The notes: generated by a model not told the origin, from the letters alone. DNA of 36,654 bases from Pseudomonadota bacterium (GCA_022574255.1 JACZSK010000017.1:1-36654), one strand, 5' to 3'. Shown: positions 9,479 through 19,751, counted from the stretch's first letter. Program-made: numbers and translations.

Positions 9479-10560
9479 AGGTCCTCTTCCATCTGGGCCA
9501 GCAATCCCGCCTGGTGATCGTCAATCAGCGCCGCGACGATCTCGCCCAGCGCCTCGCCGGCCAGAACCTGATCCAGCTTGTGCAGGGTCAGGTTGATGCG
9601 ATGGTCGGTGACGCGCCCCTGGGGGAAATTATAGGTACGGATGCGCTCCGAGCGGTCACCCGAGCCCACCTGGCCGCGCCGCGTCTCGGCCCGTTCGGCA
9701 TCTATAATGGCCCGCTGGTGCTCATAAAGGCGCGCGCGCAGCACCTTCATGGCCTTTTCCTTGTTCTTGTGCTGCGATTTTTCGTCTTGCTGCTGAACCA
9801 CGATGCCGGTGGGCAGATGGGTGATGCGCACCGCGCTGTCGGTGGTGTTGACCGATTGGCCACCGGGGCCGCTGGCGCGGAAAATATCAATGCGCAAATC
9901 CTTGTCCTCGATCTTTACATCCACTTCCTCGGGCTCCGGCAACACCGCAACGGTGGCCGCGGAGGTGTGGATGCGCCCGCCCGATTCGGTGGCCGGCACG
10001 CGCTGCACACGGTGGACGCCGGATTCGAATTTCAGCCGGGCGAAAACGCCCTTGCCCGATACAGCCGCCACGGCTTCCTTTACGCCGCCCACGTCACCGG
10101 CTGAAAAGCTGAGTATTTCCATTTTCCAGCCCTCCACTTCGGCAAAGCGCTGGTACATGCGAAACAGGTCGCCGGCAAACAGCGCCGCCTCGTCGCCGCC
10201 CGTACCGGCCCTGATTTCAAGAATGGCGGAGCGATCATCGGCGGCGTCCCTGGGCAACAGCAGCAACGACAAGTCGCGCTCCAGACCGGGCAGGCGCTTC
10301 TTCGCTTCGGTCAGTTCCTCAGCCGCCATGCTGCGCATTTCGGCGTCGCTCTCCGCTTCGCCGGACATTTCTTCCAGCTCGGTGATTTCCTGGCGCAGAG
10401 CCTTCAGGGCTTGAGCGCCCTCGATCACCGGACCCAGATCAGAGTATTCCTTCGACACCGCAACGAATTTCTCGGAGCCAAGCGCCGCCGGGTCCGCAAG
10501 CTGATGCTGCAGAAAATCATACCGATCAAGGAGCTGCTCAATTTTTCCGTCCGGAATCAT
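9475..10560 (-). CDS. prfA: Peptide chain release factor 1
   Basis: RF1 recognises UAA and UAG stop codons and triggers hydrolysis of the finished peptide on the ribosome. From the ATG at 10560 ([14 protein letters not shown]) the product is 361 residues, the usual family size, and GGGATAGAG lies just upstream. A 28-codon in-frame extension upstream looks non-homologous and is rejected. The codon-recognition loop carries the RF1-type PAT tripeptide in [16 protein letters not shown]. The catalytic GGQ is in [15 protein letters not shown]. Its partner methyltransferase gene prmC overlaps the 3' end. hisS lies 96 bp upstream. Confidence 0.98.
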   Translation of the reverse strand: MIPDGKIEQLLDRYDFLQHQLADPAALGSEKFVAVSKEYSDLGPVIEGAQALKALRQEITELEEMSGEAESDAEMRSMAAEELTEAKKRLPGLERDLSLLLLPRDAADDRSAILEIRAGTGGDEAALFAGDLFRMYQRFAEVEGWKMEILSFSAGDVGGVKEAVAAVSGKGVFARLKFESGVHRVQRVPATESGGRIHTSAATVAVLPEPEEVDVKIEDKDLRIDIFRASGPGGQSVNTTDSAVRITHLPTGIVVQQQDEKSQHKNKEKAMKVLRARLYEHQRAIIDAERAETRRGQVGSGDRSERIRTYNFPQGRVTDHRINLTLHKLDQVLAGEALGEIVAALIDDHQAGLLAQMEEDL

Positions 10561-10656
10561 TTCTCTATCCCGCGTTTGCCTCCGCGTTTGCCGGGCCAAT
10601 ATCCCGTTCCGGCCCGAACATATCGCCCGGGCCGCGAATTGCACATCAAAAATCAG

Positions 10657-11913
10657 CTAATTTTCAGGCGCCAGTTCGTCCGCCAGCTTTTCCACCAGAT
10701 CATCCAGGGCCACTTCGCGCTGATTGCCGCTGTCCAGGTCGCGCAGCGAGGCAACGCCTTTCGCCAGCTCGTCGTCGCCCAGAATGACCGCCACGCGGGC
10801 GTTGATGCGGTTGGCGCGCTGCAGGCGTTTCTTGATGTTGCCACGAAAGGCGGTATCGACGGCCAGACCTCTTAACCGCAAATCATGGGCAATGGCAAGG
10901 GCGCGGGCCTCTGCCTCATTCCCCAATGGCACCATGGCGATGGGCCGCACCTGCGGCGGCGTCTCGTCCAGCAGCATGGCGAGGCGCTCAATCCCCGCGG
11001 CCCAACCGACCCCCGGCGTGGGCGGCCCGCCCAGTTGTTCGATCAACCCGTCGTAACGGCCGCCGCCGATCACCGTGCCCTGGGCGCCCAGTTCGGTGGT
11101 GATAAACTCAAAGGCGGTGTGGCAATAATAATCCAGCCCGCGCACCAGATGGTCGTCCTGAAGGTAAGCAATATCCAGCGCATCCAGCCCGGCCTTGACG
11201 GCGCCGATAAAGTCGGCGGACGCCGTATTCATATGGTCGCTCAGCTTCGGCGCATCGCCCAGAAGCGCGCGGTCGCCGCGATCTTTTGAATCCAAAATCC
11301 TCAGCGGATTCTTGTCCAGCCGGATCTTGCTGTCGTCGGACAGCTTGTCTTTATGGTCGGAGAAATACGCCACCAAAGCCGCACGGTACGCCTTGCGGCT
11401 GTCCATATCGCCGAGGCTGTTGAGGTGCAATTCCACCTTGCCGGCCAGGCCGAGATCTTCAAGAAGCTGCTGGCCCAGTGCAATAATCTCGATATCAGCG
11501 CCGGCGTCGGCGGCGCCAATGACCTCCACGTCCAGTTGGTGAAACTGGCGGTAGCGGCCTTTCTGCGGGCGCTCGTAGCGAAACATCGGGCCGTAGCCGT
11601 AGAGTTTCGACACTCCGAATTGCTGCATGCCTTCCGAGATATAGGCGCGGGCTATGCCGGCGGTATATTCGGGCCTGAGGGTAATTTCCTCGCCGCCCCG
11701 GTCCGTGAAGGTATACATCTCCTTCGAGACCACGTCCGAGGCCTCGCCCAGGCTGCGCTTGAACACCTCGGCAAATTCAAAAACCGGCGTGCTGATTTTG
11801 CTGTAGCAGAAGCGCTGGGCAACGCCGATGAAGGCGCGGATGACATGCTCCATGCGCCGGGCCTCGTCGCCCCAGATATCGCGGGTGCCGCGCACCGGCT
11901 GAAGTTTCGCCAC
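10657..11913 (-). CDS. hisS: Histidyl-tRNA synthetase
   Basis: This 418-residue class II aminoacyl-tRNA synthetase charges tRNA-His in the cytoplasm. Visible signatures are the N-terminal PVRGTRDI, the class II motif 2 region MFRYERPQKGRYRQFHQLD, the histidine-specific VRGLDYY and GGGRYDGL, and a C-terminal anticodon-binding domain (about residues 325-418). The start is GTG with AGGA placed about 8 bp upstream. It lies 26 bp after ispG, and the ispG-hisS order is conserved in many proteobacteria, so the two are probably co-transcribed. Confidence 0.98.
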   Translation of the reverse strand: MAKLQPVRGTRDIWGDEARRMEHVIRAFIGVAQRFCYSKISTPVFEFAEVFKRSLGEASDVVSKEMYTFTDRGGEEITLRPEYTAGIARAYISEGMQQFGVSKLYGYGPMFRYERPQKGRYRQFHQLDVEVIGAADAGADIEIIALGQQLLEDLGLAGKVELHLNSLGDMDSRKAYRAALVAYFSDHKDKLSDDSKIRLDKNPLRILDSKDRGDRALLGDAPKLSDHMNTASADFIGAVKAGLDALDIAYLQDDHLVRGLDYYCHTAFEFITTELGAQGTVIGGGRYDGLIEQLGGPPTPGVGWAAGIERLAMLLDETPPQVRPIAMVPLGNEAEARALAIAHDLRLRGLAVDTAFRGNIKKRLQRANRINARVAVILGDDELAKGVASLRDLDSGNQREVALDDLVEKLADELAPEN

Positions 11914-11939
11914 TGTCTATCCTGTCACTGTAGCGACAA

Positions 11940-13091
11940 TCAGGAAGCCGCTTTAAGGGTGTTTTCCGGTTCGCCAGCGGCCTCTGCCGCCTCTGCCTCT
12001 GCCTCCAGTTCCTTCGCCTTGGCCTCGACCAGCTCAACAATATGATCGACCAGGGTTTCGTCGGTAATCTTGTGGTCGGTGACCCCCGACAGATAAACCA
12101 TGTGATTGCCCCGGCCGCCACCGGTCAGGCCGATGTCGGTCTCGCGCGCCTCGCCAGGGCCGTTGACCACGCAGCCGATGATCGAGAGACTCATGGGCGT
12201 GGTTATATGCGCCAGCCGCTCTTCCAGGGTCTCGACCGTCTTGATGACCGGGAATGCCTGGCGGGCGCAGGACGGGCAGGAGATAATCTGCACACCCCGG
12301 TGCCTGAGGCCCAGCGATTTGAGAATTTCAAAGCCCGCTTTCACTTCTTCCTCGGGCTCGGCCGACAGCGAGACGCGGATGGTATCGCCCAGCCCGGCCC
12401 ACAGCAGCATGCCCATGCCGATGGAGGATTTCACGGTGCCGCTCTTCAGGCCGCCCGCCTCGGTGATGCCCAGATGCAACGGGCAATCGATGGCATCGGC
12501 CAACCCCTGATAGGCGGCTACCGCCAGGAACACATCGGATGCCTTGACGCTGATCTTGAACTCATGGAAGTCGTTATCTTCCAGCAACTTGGCATGATTC
12601 AACGCGCTTTCAACCATGGCCTCGGGGCAGGGTTCGCCGTAACGCTCGAGCAATTTTCTCTCCAGCGACCCGGCGTTGACGCCGATGCGCATGGAACAGC
12701 CATTGGCCTTGGCGGCGCGCACCACCTCGCGCACCCGCTCAGCCGAGCCGATATTGCCGGGATTGATCCTGAGACAGGCAGCGCCAGCGTCCGCCGCTTC
12801 CAGCGCGCGTTTATAATGGAAATGAATGTCCGCAACGATGGGCACGTTCGCGGCGCGGCAAATCTCGCGCATTGCCGCCGTTGAGTCTTCGTCGGGGCAG
12901 GACACGCGCACAATATCGGCGCCGGCTTCCTCCAGCCGCCTGATCTGGTCAATGGTGGCGCCGGGATCGCTGGTCAGCGTGTTGGTCATGGATTGCACAC
13001 TGATCGGCGCGTCGCCGCCAACCGGCACGTCGCCAACCATGATTTGCCGGCATTTCCGGCGCTGGATATCGCGATATGGTCTGACGCTCAT
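11940..13091 (-). CDS. ispG: IspG, 4-hydroxy-3-methylbut-2-enyl diphosphate synthase
   Basis: IspG converts methylerythritol cyclodiphosphate to HMBPP, the penultimate step of the MEP isoprenoid pathway, using a [4Fe-4S] cluster. From the ATG at 13091 ([13 protein letters not shown]) the protein has 383 residues, normal for the compact bacterial form. A 40-codon extension upstream is open but unlike the family. It shows the N-terminal TIM barrel ([27 protein letters not shown]) and the cluster-binding part with [10 protein letters not shown] and [10 protein letters not shown]-terminal tail of about 30 residues rich in Glu and Ala is extra. The gene lies between rodZ and hisS as in many proteobacteria. 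Confidence 0.97.
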   Translation of the reverse strand: MSVRPYRDIQRRKCRQIMVGDVPVGGDAPISVQSMTNTLTSDPGATIDQIRRLEEAGADIVRVSCPDEDSTAAMREICRAANVPIVADIHFHYKRALEAADAGAACLRINPGNIGSAERVREVVRAAKANGCSMRIGVNAGSLERKLLERYGEPCPEAMVESALNHAKLLEDNDFHEFKISVKASDVFLAVAAYQGLADAIDCPLHLGITEAGGLKSGTVKSSIGMGMLLWAGLGDTIRVSLSAEPEEEVKAGFEILKSLGLRHRGVQIISCPSCARQAFPVIKTVETLEERLAHITTPMSLSIIGCVVNGPGEARETDIGLTGGGRGNHMVYLSGVTDHKITDETLVDHIVELVEAKAKELEAEAEAAEAAGEPENTLKAAS

Positions 13092-13228
13092 GGCGGTAGA
13101 GTATCCTGGGTCATATGTCGACGGGCGCGGGCCAGCGCATCCGCGCGTTGCCGCCCGCTCTTCGGCCCTAAAATGGTGAATGACGCCCCGAATGGCAAGA
13201 AGAAAGGGCAAGGGAAAGGGTAAGAGAA

Positions 13229-13252
13229 AGGCGGCACCATAAAGAGCCGCCT
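13229..13252 (-). terminator. hairpin with T-rich tail after the rodZ-like gene
   Basis: On the minus strand AGGCGGC (complement of 13246-13252) pairs with GCCGCCT (complement of 13229-13235) across a 10-base loop, followed by TTCTCTT. It lies 31 bp beyond the rodZ stop and before ispG. It could terminate or attenuate read-through between them. The tail is not a pure T run. Confidence 0.48.
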
Positions 13253-13282
13253 CGTTTCGCCTCGCTCAATCGGTGAAAAAGA

Positions 13283-14257
13283 TCAGAGCGCGCCACCCGC
13301 CGACAGCCGCCGGGGGTCGAGCAACACCGAGCGCACCACAGCGCCTTTTTCGCCCAGCGCCGCCAGTTTCCGACCGTTTATTGTCAGTTCCAGGCCACCC
13401 GCATTGCTTGTGGTGAGGCGCAGGCCCGGAATTGCCGGGGGCGTGTAACGCTCGCCGGAACGAATAATGCCTTCCATCAGCAGATGCTCGTCCTTGTCGG
13501 TAATCATCACCCAGGTATCCTGCAGAGCGAGGATCTGAATCCCCGACGACCTGCCCTCATAGGGGGTGATTGCCTCCGGAATGCTGGCCGCGGCGGACTT
13601 GACAACGCTTGAGCGCTCTTGCGGGCGCGGTTGCTCAATCGGCTCGCTGGCCACAGGGGTCGCGGGCTCGGCCGCACTGGTCGCGACCTGGGCCGCGCCC
13701 TCATTTGCCGAGGCCAACTGGTAGACCGGCTCAGCCATTTTCTCGACCGGTGATTCGGTTGATTCCACATCCTCTGCGGCAATGATTTCGGACTTTGTTG
13801 ACGAATCGGGCGAATCACCCTGAACCAGCGCGACCAGACGCGCCGGCGGCGCCGGCACCAAATTCGCCTGGGCAATGCTGTCGCCAGAGAGTGCGGACCA
13901 GCCCATATAAATACCGACCAGGGCCAACGAACCGCTGACCAGAACCGACAGCGCCGGAATACCTGTCTCGGGAAGGGGCTCGGGAAAATGCAACTGCGGC
14001 GTCATATCCACATCGCCATATTTCAGACGATAAGCATGGCACAGCGTATCCGCATCAAGCCCCAGCCTGACGGCATAAACCCTTAAGAATCCAATGGCAT
14101 AGGTGGGGCCGGGCAGGTCTTCCGGCCGGTTTTCCTCGAGCGCCAGAAGCTGGCGCCTGGAGATGCAAAGTTCTGCGGAAATAGGCGCAATCTGGTGCCC
14201 CAAGGCCTCGCGGGCCACCCTCAGCTCTTTACCGACATTGATCAAGAGTTCGCTCAC
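13283..14257 (-). CDS. rodZ: RodZ-like cytoskeletal membrane protein (HTH + TM + DUF4115)
   Basis: The 324-residue protein has the RodZ layout: an N-terminal helix-turn-helix domain (about 8-85, with GKELRVAREALG and SRRQLLALEENR), one membrane segment (about 104-126, IPALSVLVSGSLALVGIYMG), a Pro/Glu/Ser-rich linker and a C-terminal DUF4115-type beta domain (from about 240, LQDTWVMITDKDEHLL). RodZ links the MreB filament to the elongasome through the membrane. Neighbourhood with ispG and hisS supports the assignment. The start is GTG with a very good AGGGGGT eight bases upstream. Because HTH-DUF4115 proteins vary widely in sequence, the symbol is assigned from architecture and synteny. Confidence 0.85.
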   Translation of the reverse strand: MSELLINVGKELRVAREALGHQIAPISAELCISRRQLLALEENRPEDLPGPTYAIGFLRVYAVRLGLDADTLCHAYRLKYGDVDMTPQLHFPEPLPETGIPALSVLVSGSLALVGIYMGWSALSGDSIAQANLVPAPPARLVALVQGDSPDSSTKSEIIAAEDVESTESPVEKMAEPVYQLASANEGAAQVATSAAEPATPVASEPIEQPRPQERSSVVKSAAASIPEAITPYEGRSSGIQILALQDTWVMITDKDEHLLMEGIIRSGERYTPPAIPGLRLTTSNAGGLELTINGRKLAALGEKGAVVRSVLLDPRRLSAGGAL

Positions 14258-14480
14258 GAACTCGACCCCCTACAAATTCTGCTTCCGGCGAAGTCCTGTT
14301 TTCGCCTGAAAATTCCTGCCAATTCCGACGCCTGTGACCAGACATTATCCGGTCGGGTCCCGTTCTTTTTTTCTTGACCCGTATTTTAACCAACACAAGT
14401 CAACAGGAACTTAACGATTGGAGTCAATTGAAAAGTTTTGGAACCAATAACTTGGCCGCTAAAGCTTGAGTCTAATCACA

Positions 14481-16742
14481 CTAAATCGGTATATGCCGTT
14501 CTTCCGCATAGGCTTTCAGAATGTCCCTGAGGGAATGCTCGGGCGAGGACAGGAGCGGCCGGAGAAAGGATGAGAATTCGCCCAGGTCGAGATTGCGCAA
14601 CATCATTTTCACCGGCCCGATCGAGGGCGGCGAAATAGACAACTTGGTCAGACCCAATCCGATCAGCGCCATGGCTTCCAGCGGGCGGCTGCCCATCTCG
14701 CCACAGAGCGTAACCGGCACTTTCGCCGCGTTGCATTTCTCGGATACCGAGTGAATGAAGGAGAGAGCGGCCGGTGACATGAGGTCATACCGGTTGGCCA
14801 GTTTCGGGTTGCCGCGGTCGCTGGCGAAGAAGAACTGCATCAGGTCATTGGTGCCAATCGACAGAAAATCCGCGATCTCCAGCAGCCTGTCGAGCTGCCA
14901 GGCCAGCGCCGGAACTTCAAGCATGGAGCCTATTTTGACTTCCCTGGGCAGCTTCTTGCCCAGTTTCTCCATCCGCGCCACTTCCGCTTCGACGATTTCC
15001 CGGGCCTGCATGAATTCGCTGATATCGGCGACCATGGGAAACATAACGTAGAGAACGCGTCCGATTGCCGCGGTCAGGAGAGCCCTGATCTGATAGCGCA
15101 GCAGCGCCGGCCGGTCGAGCGCCAGGCGGATGGCGCGCCAGCCCAGCGCCGGATTATCCTCTTCCACATAGGGCAGGAAAGGCACGCGCTTGTCGCCACC
15201 GATATCGAGGGTGCGGAACACCACGGGGCGGTCGCCGGCAGCCTCCAGCACTTGGCCGTAAATTTCGGTCTGTGCCTTCATGCGCGGCAGGGTGGAAGAC
15301 ACCATGAACTGAAATTCGGTGCGGAACAGGCCGATGCCAGCCGCATTTGTGGTCTCCAGACTGGCCAGGTCAATGAGCAGGCCGGCATTCATGTAAAGGT
15401 CTATGGCAACGCCGTCCTTTGTGACCGCGGGCAGGTCACGTTGCGCCGCATATTCGGCGGCCAGCTCCTGCCTCCCGGCCAGACTCTCGGTATAGGCCCG
15501 GTCCAGGTCATCGGTCGGTCGAATGCAGACGCGGCTCATATCGCCATCGACAATCACCCGGTCGCCGTCCGCAAGCCTGTCGCCCAGCCCGGGCACCCGG
15601 CCAAGCATGGGAATACCCAGCGCCCGCGCCACAATGGTCACATGGGCGGTGGGCGAGCCCTCTTCCAGCACCACGCCTTTTAGATATTTGCGGTCGTAAT
15701 CCAGCAGTTCGGCAACGCCTATGGCGCGCGCGATAATGATCGAAGGCTCGTGCAATTGCTGGTGCGCATGCTCGCCCGAGTAGCCCAGGATAATACGGAT
15801 CAGCCGGTTCGACAGGTCTTCCAGATCGCTGAGCCGTTCCCGCAGATAGGGGTCGCGGGTCTGGGCCATGCGGGCGCGGATGTCCTGCTGGGCGCGTTCG
15901 ACCGCGGTCTCGGCGGTCAGCCCCGAATCCACGGCCTCGACCATGCGTTCCTGCCAGCCGCGGTCGTAGGCAAACATCTTGTAGGTCTCGAGTATATCGT
16001 GGTGTTCGCCGGCCAGGGGCATATCGCTGGCCACCAGCATGCGGTCCAGCCCCTCGCGCAGCTGCGTGATGCCGTCGGCCAGGCGCGCCTGCTCGACATC
16101 GATATCCTCGGCAACCAGATGTTCTATGTCGATCTTGGGCTCGTGAAACACCGCGACGCCGGCGGCGATGCCATCGGCCAGCGTCAGCGCCTCCAGCGTC
16201 ACCGGCTCATAGGGGTCTTTCCCGGCACCGCTCAGTTCCTTGGGATCGATCAGCTCGCCCGACCCCATCAACTCGGCCAGCACCATGGCCACGGTCTGCA
16301 CCGCCTCGACTTCCTCGCCGGTATAATGGCGCTGGGTCTCGTTCTGCACGATCAGGGCGCCAACGACCAATCCGTTGCGGATGATCGGCACGCCGAGGAA
16401 GGAATGATAGACCTCCTCGCCGGTCTCCGGCAGATAGACATATTTGGGATGCGCGGAGGCCTCGGGCAGGTTCAGCGGCACACCACTCTCGGCGATCAGG
16501 CCGACCAGCCCCTCGCCGACTTTCAGGCTGGTCTTGTGCACCGCCGCCTGCTTCAGGCCCTGGGTGGAGAAAAGCTCAAGCCGGTTGCCCGGCCGCACCA
16601 GATAGACCGAGCAGACCTCGGCCACCATGTTGCGGGCGATCTCCTGCACCACCCGATCAAGGCGCTCCTGCCCGCTGCCGGGCCCGGCCATAACCCGGTG
16701 CAATTGGCGTAGCAACAGCCTTGGACGGCTTGCCGAAACCAT
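14481..16742 (-). CDS. ptsP: PtsP, nitrogen-PTS enzyme I (EI-Ntr) with GAF domain
   Basis: The 753-residue protein takes phosphate from phosphoenolpyruvate and passes it to NPr, starting the regulatory nitrogen phosphotransferase chain. An N-terminal GAF domain (about 20-165), the site where glutamine/2-oxoglutarate sensing is known in the family, distinguishes it from sugar-PTS enzyme I. The EI part follows, with phospho-His367 in GSPTAHVTIVARALG, and the PEP-binding barrel ends in TLCGEMGSRPLEAMALIGLG with the catalytic Cys. A strong AAGGAG precedes the ATG. No ptsO or ptsN gene lies in this window. It lies 37 bp after the nitronate monooxygenase gene, so lysC, that gene and ptsP may form one transcript. 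Confidence 0.96.
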   Translation of the reverse strand: MVSASRPRLLLRQLHRVMAGPGSGQERLDRVVQEIARNMVAEVCSVYLVRPGNRLELFSTQGLKQAAVHKTSLKVGEGLVGLIAESGVPLNLPEASAHPKYVYLPETGEEVYHSFLGVPIIRNGLVVGALIVQNETQRHYTGEEVEAVQTVAMVLAELMGSGELIDPKELSGAGKDPYEPVTLEALTLADGIAAGVAVFHEPKIDIEHLVAEDIDVEQARLADGITQLREGLDRMLVASDMPLAGEHHDILETYKMFAYDRGWQERMVEAVDSGLTAETAVERAQQDIRARMAQTRDPYLRERLSDLEDLSNRLIRIILGYSGEHAHQQLHEPSIIIARAIGVAELLDYDRKYLKGVVLEEGSPTAHVTIVARALGIPMLGRVPGLGDRLADGDRVIVDGDMSRVCIRPTDDLDRAYTESLAGRQELAAEYAAQRDLPAVTKDGVAIDLYMNAGLLIDLASLETTNAAGIGLFRTEFQFMVSSTLPRMKAQTEIYGQVLEAAGDRPVVFRTLDIGGDKRVPFLPYVEEDNPALGWRAIRLALDRPALLRYQIRALLTAAIGRVLYVMFPMVADISEFMQAREIVEAEVARMEKLGKKLPREVKIGSMLEVPALAWQLDRLLEIADFLSIGTNDLMQFFFASDRGNPKLANRYDLMSPAALSFIHSVSEKCNAAKVPVTLCGEMGSRPLEAMALIGLGLTKLSISPPSIGPVKMMLRNLDLGEFSSFLRPLLSSPEHSLRDILKAYAEERHIPI

Positions 16743-16779
16743 GACGACTCCTTGGGGTCACAACCCCGAGCTTGACCGA

Positions 16780-17826
16780 CTAGGCCCCGCGCCCTTCGAG
16801 AAGAACAGAGGCCTGCTGAACAAGCTCGGCCAGAATATCGCTGACCGGCTCTTCGCGGGTCACCAGCCCTACGCATTGCCCCGCCATCATCGAACCGGTT
16901 TCCACATCGCCGTCGATCACCGCGCGGCGCAGCGCCCCGGCCCAGAAACGCTCGATCACAAGCTGCGCCTCTTTCTGGTCCAGCTCGCCGGCATCAAAGC
17001 GCGCGATGGTCTGGCGCTGTATTTCCATGAATTTCTCGGTGCCCTCGTTCTTCAGCGCCCGCACCGGGATAACCGGAAAGCGGGCGTTAAGCTGCACCGT
17101 GGTTATGGCGTCGCGGGCCGGTGCCCGGATGAAGGCTTTCTTGAATTTCTCATGGGCAATCGATTCGTCGGCGCAGACCAGCCGGGTGCCCAGTTGCACG
17201 CCGGCCGCGCCCATCTCCAGATAGCTGGCGATGGTCTCGCCGCGACCGATGCCGCCGGCCACGAAAACCGGAACTGCGTCCACATGGGGGAGAATTTCCT
17301 GGACGAGAACGGCGGTCGATACGGGCCCGATATGCCCGCCCGCCTCGGAACCTTCGATAACCAGGGCATCGACACCCGAGCGGATCAGTTTTTTCGCCAG
17401 CACCAGCGCCGGCGCGAAACAGATGACCTTCGCCCCACCGTCCTTGATTTTCTGAATAGCGGCGCTCGAGGGCAGGCCACCGGCCAGCACAACATGGCTG
17501 ACATGGGCGGCGGAACATACGTCGATCAGCTCGTCCAGGTCGGGATGCAGGGTGATCAGGTTGACGCCGAAGGGCTTCCCGGTCATCTCCATTGTGGCGG
17601 CAATTTCGGCCTTCAGCAGATCCGGTGTCATGCCGCCGCAAGCGACGACGCCAAAGCCGCCGGCGTTTGAAATGGCGGAAACCAGATGGCGCTCGGAAAT
17701 CCAGGTCATCGCCCCGCCCATGATGGCCAGATCGCAGCCGAGGAACGCAGAGCCGCGCTGCCATAGAGCGTCGAGCCGCTTGCGGCCCTTGGTGAAAGTT
17801 CCGGGCATGTTGCTGACTTCATTCAT
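16780..17826 (-). CDS. Nitronate monooxygenase family FMN enzyme
   Basis: The 348-residue TIM-barrel flavoprotein resembles nitronate monooxygenase/2-nitropropane dioxygenase-like enzymes, which oxidise alkyl nitronates with O2. Visible features are LGCDLAIMGGAMTWIS near the start, AISNAGGFGVVACGGM, VIEGSEAGGHIGP (the conserved EAGGH segment near the flavin) and the phosphate-binding PVFVAGGIGRGETIASYL. Sequence alone cannot separate true nitronate monooxygenases from related enoyl reductases such as FabK, so substrate specificity is open. The gene starts 9 bp after lysC and is probably co-transcribed with it and ptsP. Confidence 0.88.
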   Translation of the reverse strand: MNEVSNMPGTFTKGRKRLDALWQRGSAFLGCDLAIMGGAMTWISERHLVSAISNAGGFGVVACGGMTPDLLKAEIAATMEMTGKPFGVNLITLHPDLDELIDVCSAAHVSHVVLAGGLPSSAAIQKIKDGGAKVICFAPALVLAKKLIRSGVDALVIEGSEAGGHIGPVSTAVLVQEILPHVDAVPVFVAGGIGRGETIASYLEMGAAGVQLGTRLVCADESIAHEKFKKAFIRAPARDAITTVQLNARFPVIPVRALKNEGTEKFMEIQRQTIARFDAGELDQKEAQLVIERFWAGALRRAVIDGDVETGSMMAGQCVGLVTREEPVSDILAELVQQASVLLEGRGA

Positions 17827-17835
17827 CGGCCTTGC

Positions 17836-18843
17836 TCAAGCTCCCTGATTTTTCGTATGCGGTACGGATTCCAGCCCAAAAACACTATGCAACGCACGCA
17901 CCGCGCTTCTTATAGCCTCCGGGGGCACTTGGGCAACAATCTTGACGTCACTTTCCGCACCAACCTCTGCCGATATGCCCTCGCTGGCCAACGTATCCAT
18001 CAGTATTCGCCTTATGGCGGGGTCGGCGCCAAGCCCGGCGCCAATCAGCGCCAGGCTCGACATGTCCTCGGCGCAGGCAATGCCCCTGACCGTTGGTCCG
18101 CTGTCATTACCCGGGGCGGCTGAGAGCAGCGTTCCGGGCTGCCGGTCAAAGCTGGAGAGCACGCGAACGGTAACGCTCTCCCGGGCAGCCAGCTCAACGG
18201 CCCGGGGTTGCAGCACGCGGGCGCCCATCGACGCCATCTCCAGCATTTCCCCATAGCTCACCCGGGCCAGCTTGCGCGCGCCAGGCACCATGTTGGGATC
18301 GGCGGTATAGACACCAGGCACATCCGTATAAATGTCGCAGCGCTCAGCCTTTATGGCGGCGGCAATGGCCACGGCGGTCAGGTCTGAGCCACCGCGTCCC
18401 AAAGTGGTGATGCGGCCATCGCGGCCCAGGCCCTGAAAACCGGTGATAACAGGCACCCCCCCGGCGGCCAGCTCCTGCTCGACCGCCTTGCAGTCGATGC
18501 CGTCAATGGTGGCGGCGCCGTGCTTGCCTGCGGTGCGGACGGGCAGCTGCCAGCCGGTCCAGGAACGCGACGGTATATCCAATGCCTGAAGGGCCATCGA
18601 AAAAAGCCCGGCTGTGATCTGCTCGCCCGCAGCCAGCACCGCGTCGCGTTCAGCGGGGTCGGGCGCATCCGTTACCTTGTCGCAGCGCGCGGCAAGCTCC
18701 GCGGTCATGCCGCCCATGGCCGAGACAACCACAACCACTTCATCGCCGGCAGCAACGGCCTCCGCCACTTTGGCAGCGGCGTTGCCGATGCGGTCCGCGT
18801 CGCCTATGGACGTGCCGCCGAATTTTTTGACAAGTCGTGCCAA
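17836..18843 (-). CDS. lysC: Aspartokinase, shortened C-terminal regulatory region
   Basis: Aspartokinase phosphorylates aspartate, the entry step to lysine, threonine, methionine and diaminopimelate synthesis. The catalytic domain is complete: KKFGGTS at residues 6-12, [38 protein letters not shown] and [15 protein letters not shown]. The whole protein is only 335 residues against about 400-410 usually. After [12 protein letters not shown] the sequence jumps to what aligns with the second ACT domain ([11 protein letters not shown] to [12 protein letters not shown]), so roughly 65 residues of ACT 1 are missing. TTG at 18843 is chosen because AAGGAG lies 8 bases before it and [12 protein letters not shown] matches the family. 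A GTG three codons earlier overlaps that AAGGAG itself. Confidence 0.93.
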   Translation of the reverse strand: MARLVKKFGGTSIGDADRIGNAAAKVAEAVAAGDEVVVVVSAMGGMTAELAARCDKVTDAPDPAERDAVLAAGEQITAGLFSMALQALDIPSRSWTGWQLPVRTAGKHGAATIDGIDCKAVEQELAAGGVPVITGFQGLGRDGRITTLGRGGSDLTAVAIAAAIKAERCDIYTDVPGVYTADPNMVPGARKLARVSYGEMLEMASMGARVLQPRAVELAARESVTVRVLSSFDRQPGTLLSAAPGNDSGPTVRGIACAEDMSSLALIGAGLGADPAIRRILMDTLASEGISAEVGAESDVKIVAQVPPEAIRSAVRALHSVFGLESVPHTKNQGA

Positions 18844-18893
18844 TGGTGACACTCCTTAAACGGGATTTCCCGCGACTGGTAAAGACGCCCGTA

Positions 18894-18922
18894 TTCATAG
18901 TTTTTCGCCGCCCGCTAGGCAA
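18894..18922 (-). promoter_or_regulatory. candidate lysC promoter
   Basis: On the minus strand TTGCCT (complement of 18917-18922) is followed after 17 bp by TATGAA (complement of 18894-18899), each four of six matches to sigma-70 consensus. It lies about 50 bp upstream of the lysC TTG start, in the divergent lysC-ubiG interval. Confidence 0.4.
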
Positions 18923-18962
18923 GGGCCAACCGGGCAGGAACAATATCGGAAAGAGAAGCATC

Positions 18963-19751
18963 TTGGCCGCAACCCCCATAGACCCCTCGCACAGCGCCGG
19001 GAACGGCAGCGAGAGCAGCGTCGACGATGAGGAAATCGCCCGCTTCGAGGCGATGGCCGACAAATGGTGGGATCCGGAGGGGGACTTCAAGCCCCTGCAT
19101 CGGCTAAACCCGGTGCGCGTTGGCTATCTGCGCGACAAGGTTACCGCTCATTTTGGCAGCGATGAAAACGCGCCAACACCTTTCGCCGGCCTGCGCATAC
19201 TGGATATCGGCTGCGGCGGCGGCCTGCTGGCCGAACCAATGGCGCGGCTGGGGGCCCAGGTTGTTGGCGCCGATGCCGGCGAGGCCAACATCCGCGTCGC
19301 CAGGCTGCATGCGGCAAGGGCGGGGCTGGACATCGACTATCGCCACACCACCGCCGAAGCACTGGCTGAAGCGGGTGAAAAGTTTGACGTGATCGTCAAT
19401 ATGGAAGTGATCGAGCATGTTGCCGACGTCGGGGTTTTCCTGGGCGCCTGCGCGGCCCTGCTGGCCAGCGGTGGCGCCATGGCCATTTCAACCCTGAACC
19501 GAACGCCCAAGTCCTATGTGGCGGCGATTATTGGTGCGGAATATCTGCTGCGCTGGCTGCCCCGGGGAACCCATAACTGGCGGAAATTCGTCAAGCCGTC
19601 GGAACTGGCCGACGCCCTGGCCCATGCCGGACTGCGCCTGAGCGATATCCGGGGGCTGGAATATAATCCTTTTGGCCAAACCTGGTCGCTGGGCCGCGAT
19701 ACCGGCGTCAATTATGTGGGATTCGCGGTTCACGCAGGGTCGGAGAACTAG
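18963..19751 (+). CDS. ubiG: UbiG, ubiquinone biosynthesis O-methyltransferase
   Basis: UbiG performs both O-methylations in ubiquinone synthesis using SAM. The family N-terminus is seen as [32 protein letters not shown] (given here only as the pattern [11 protein letters not shown] and LHRLNPVR), followed by SAM loop [18 protein letters not shown] and MEVIEHVAD. The frame is open back to 18837, which would overlap lysC. The TTG at 18963, eight codons before the conserved acidic start, has GGAAAGAG a few bases upstream and gives 262 residues, close to the normal size. The gene is divergent from lysC across 119 bp. Its stop overlaps the stop of the convergent DUF1178 gene. Confidence 0.95.
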   Translation: MAATPIDPSHSAGNGSESSVDDEEIARFEAMADKWWDPEGDFKPLHRLNPVRVGYLRDKVTAHFGSDENAPTPFAGLRILDIGCGGGLLAEPMARLGAQVVGADAGEANIRVARLHAARAGLDIDYRHTTAEALAEAGEKFDVIVNMEVIEHVADVGVFLGACAALLASGGAMAISTLNRTPKSYVAAIIGAEYLLRWLPRGTHNWRKFVKPSELADALAHAGLRLSDIRGLEYNPFGQTWSLGRDTGVNYVGFAVHAGSEN

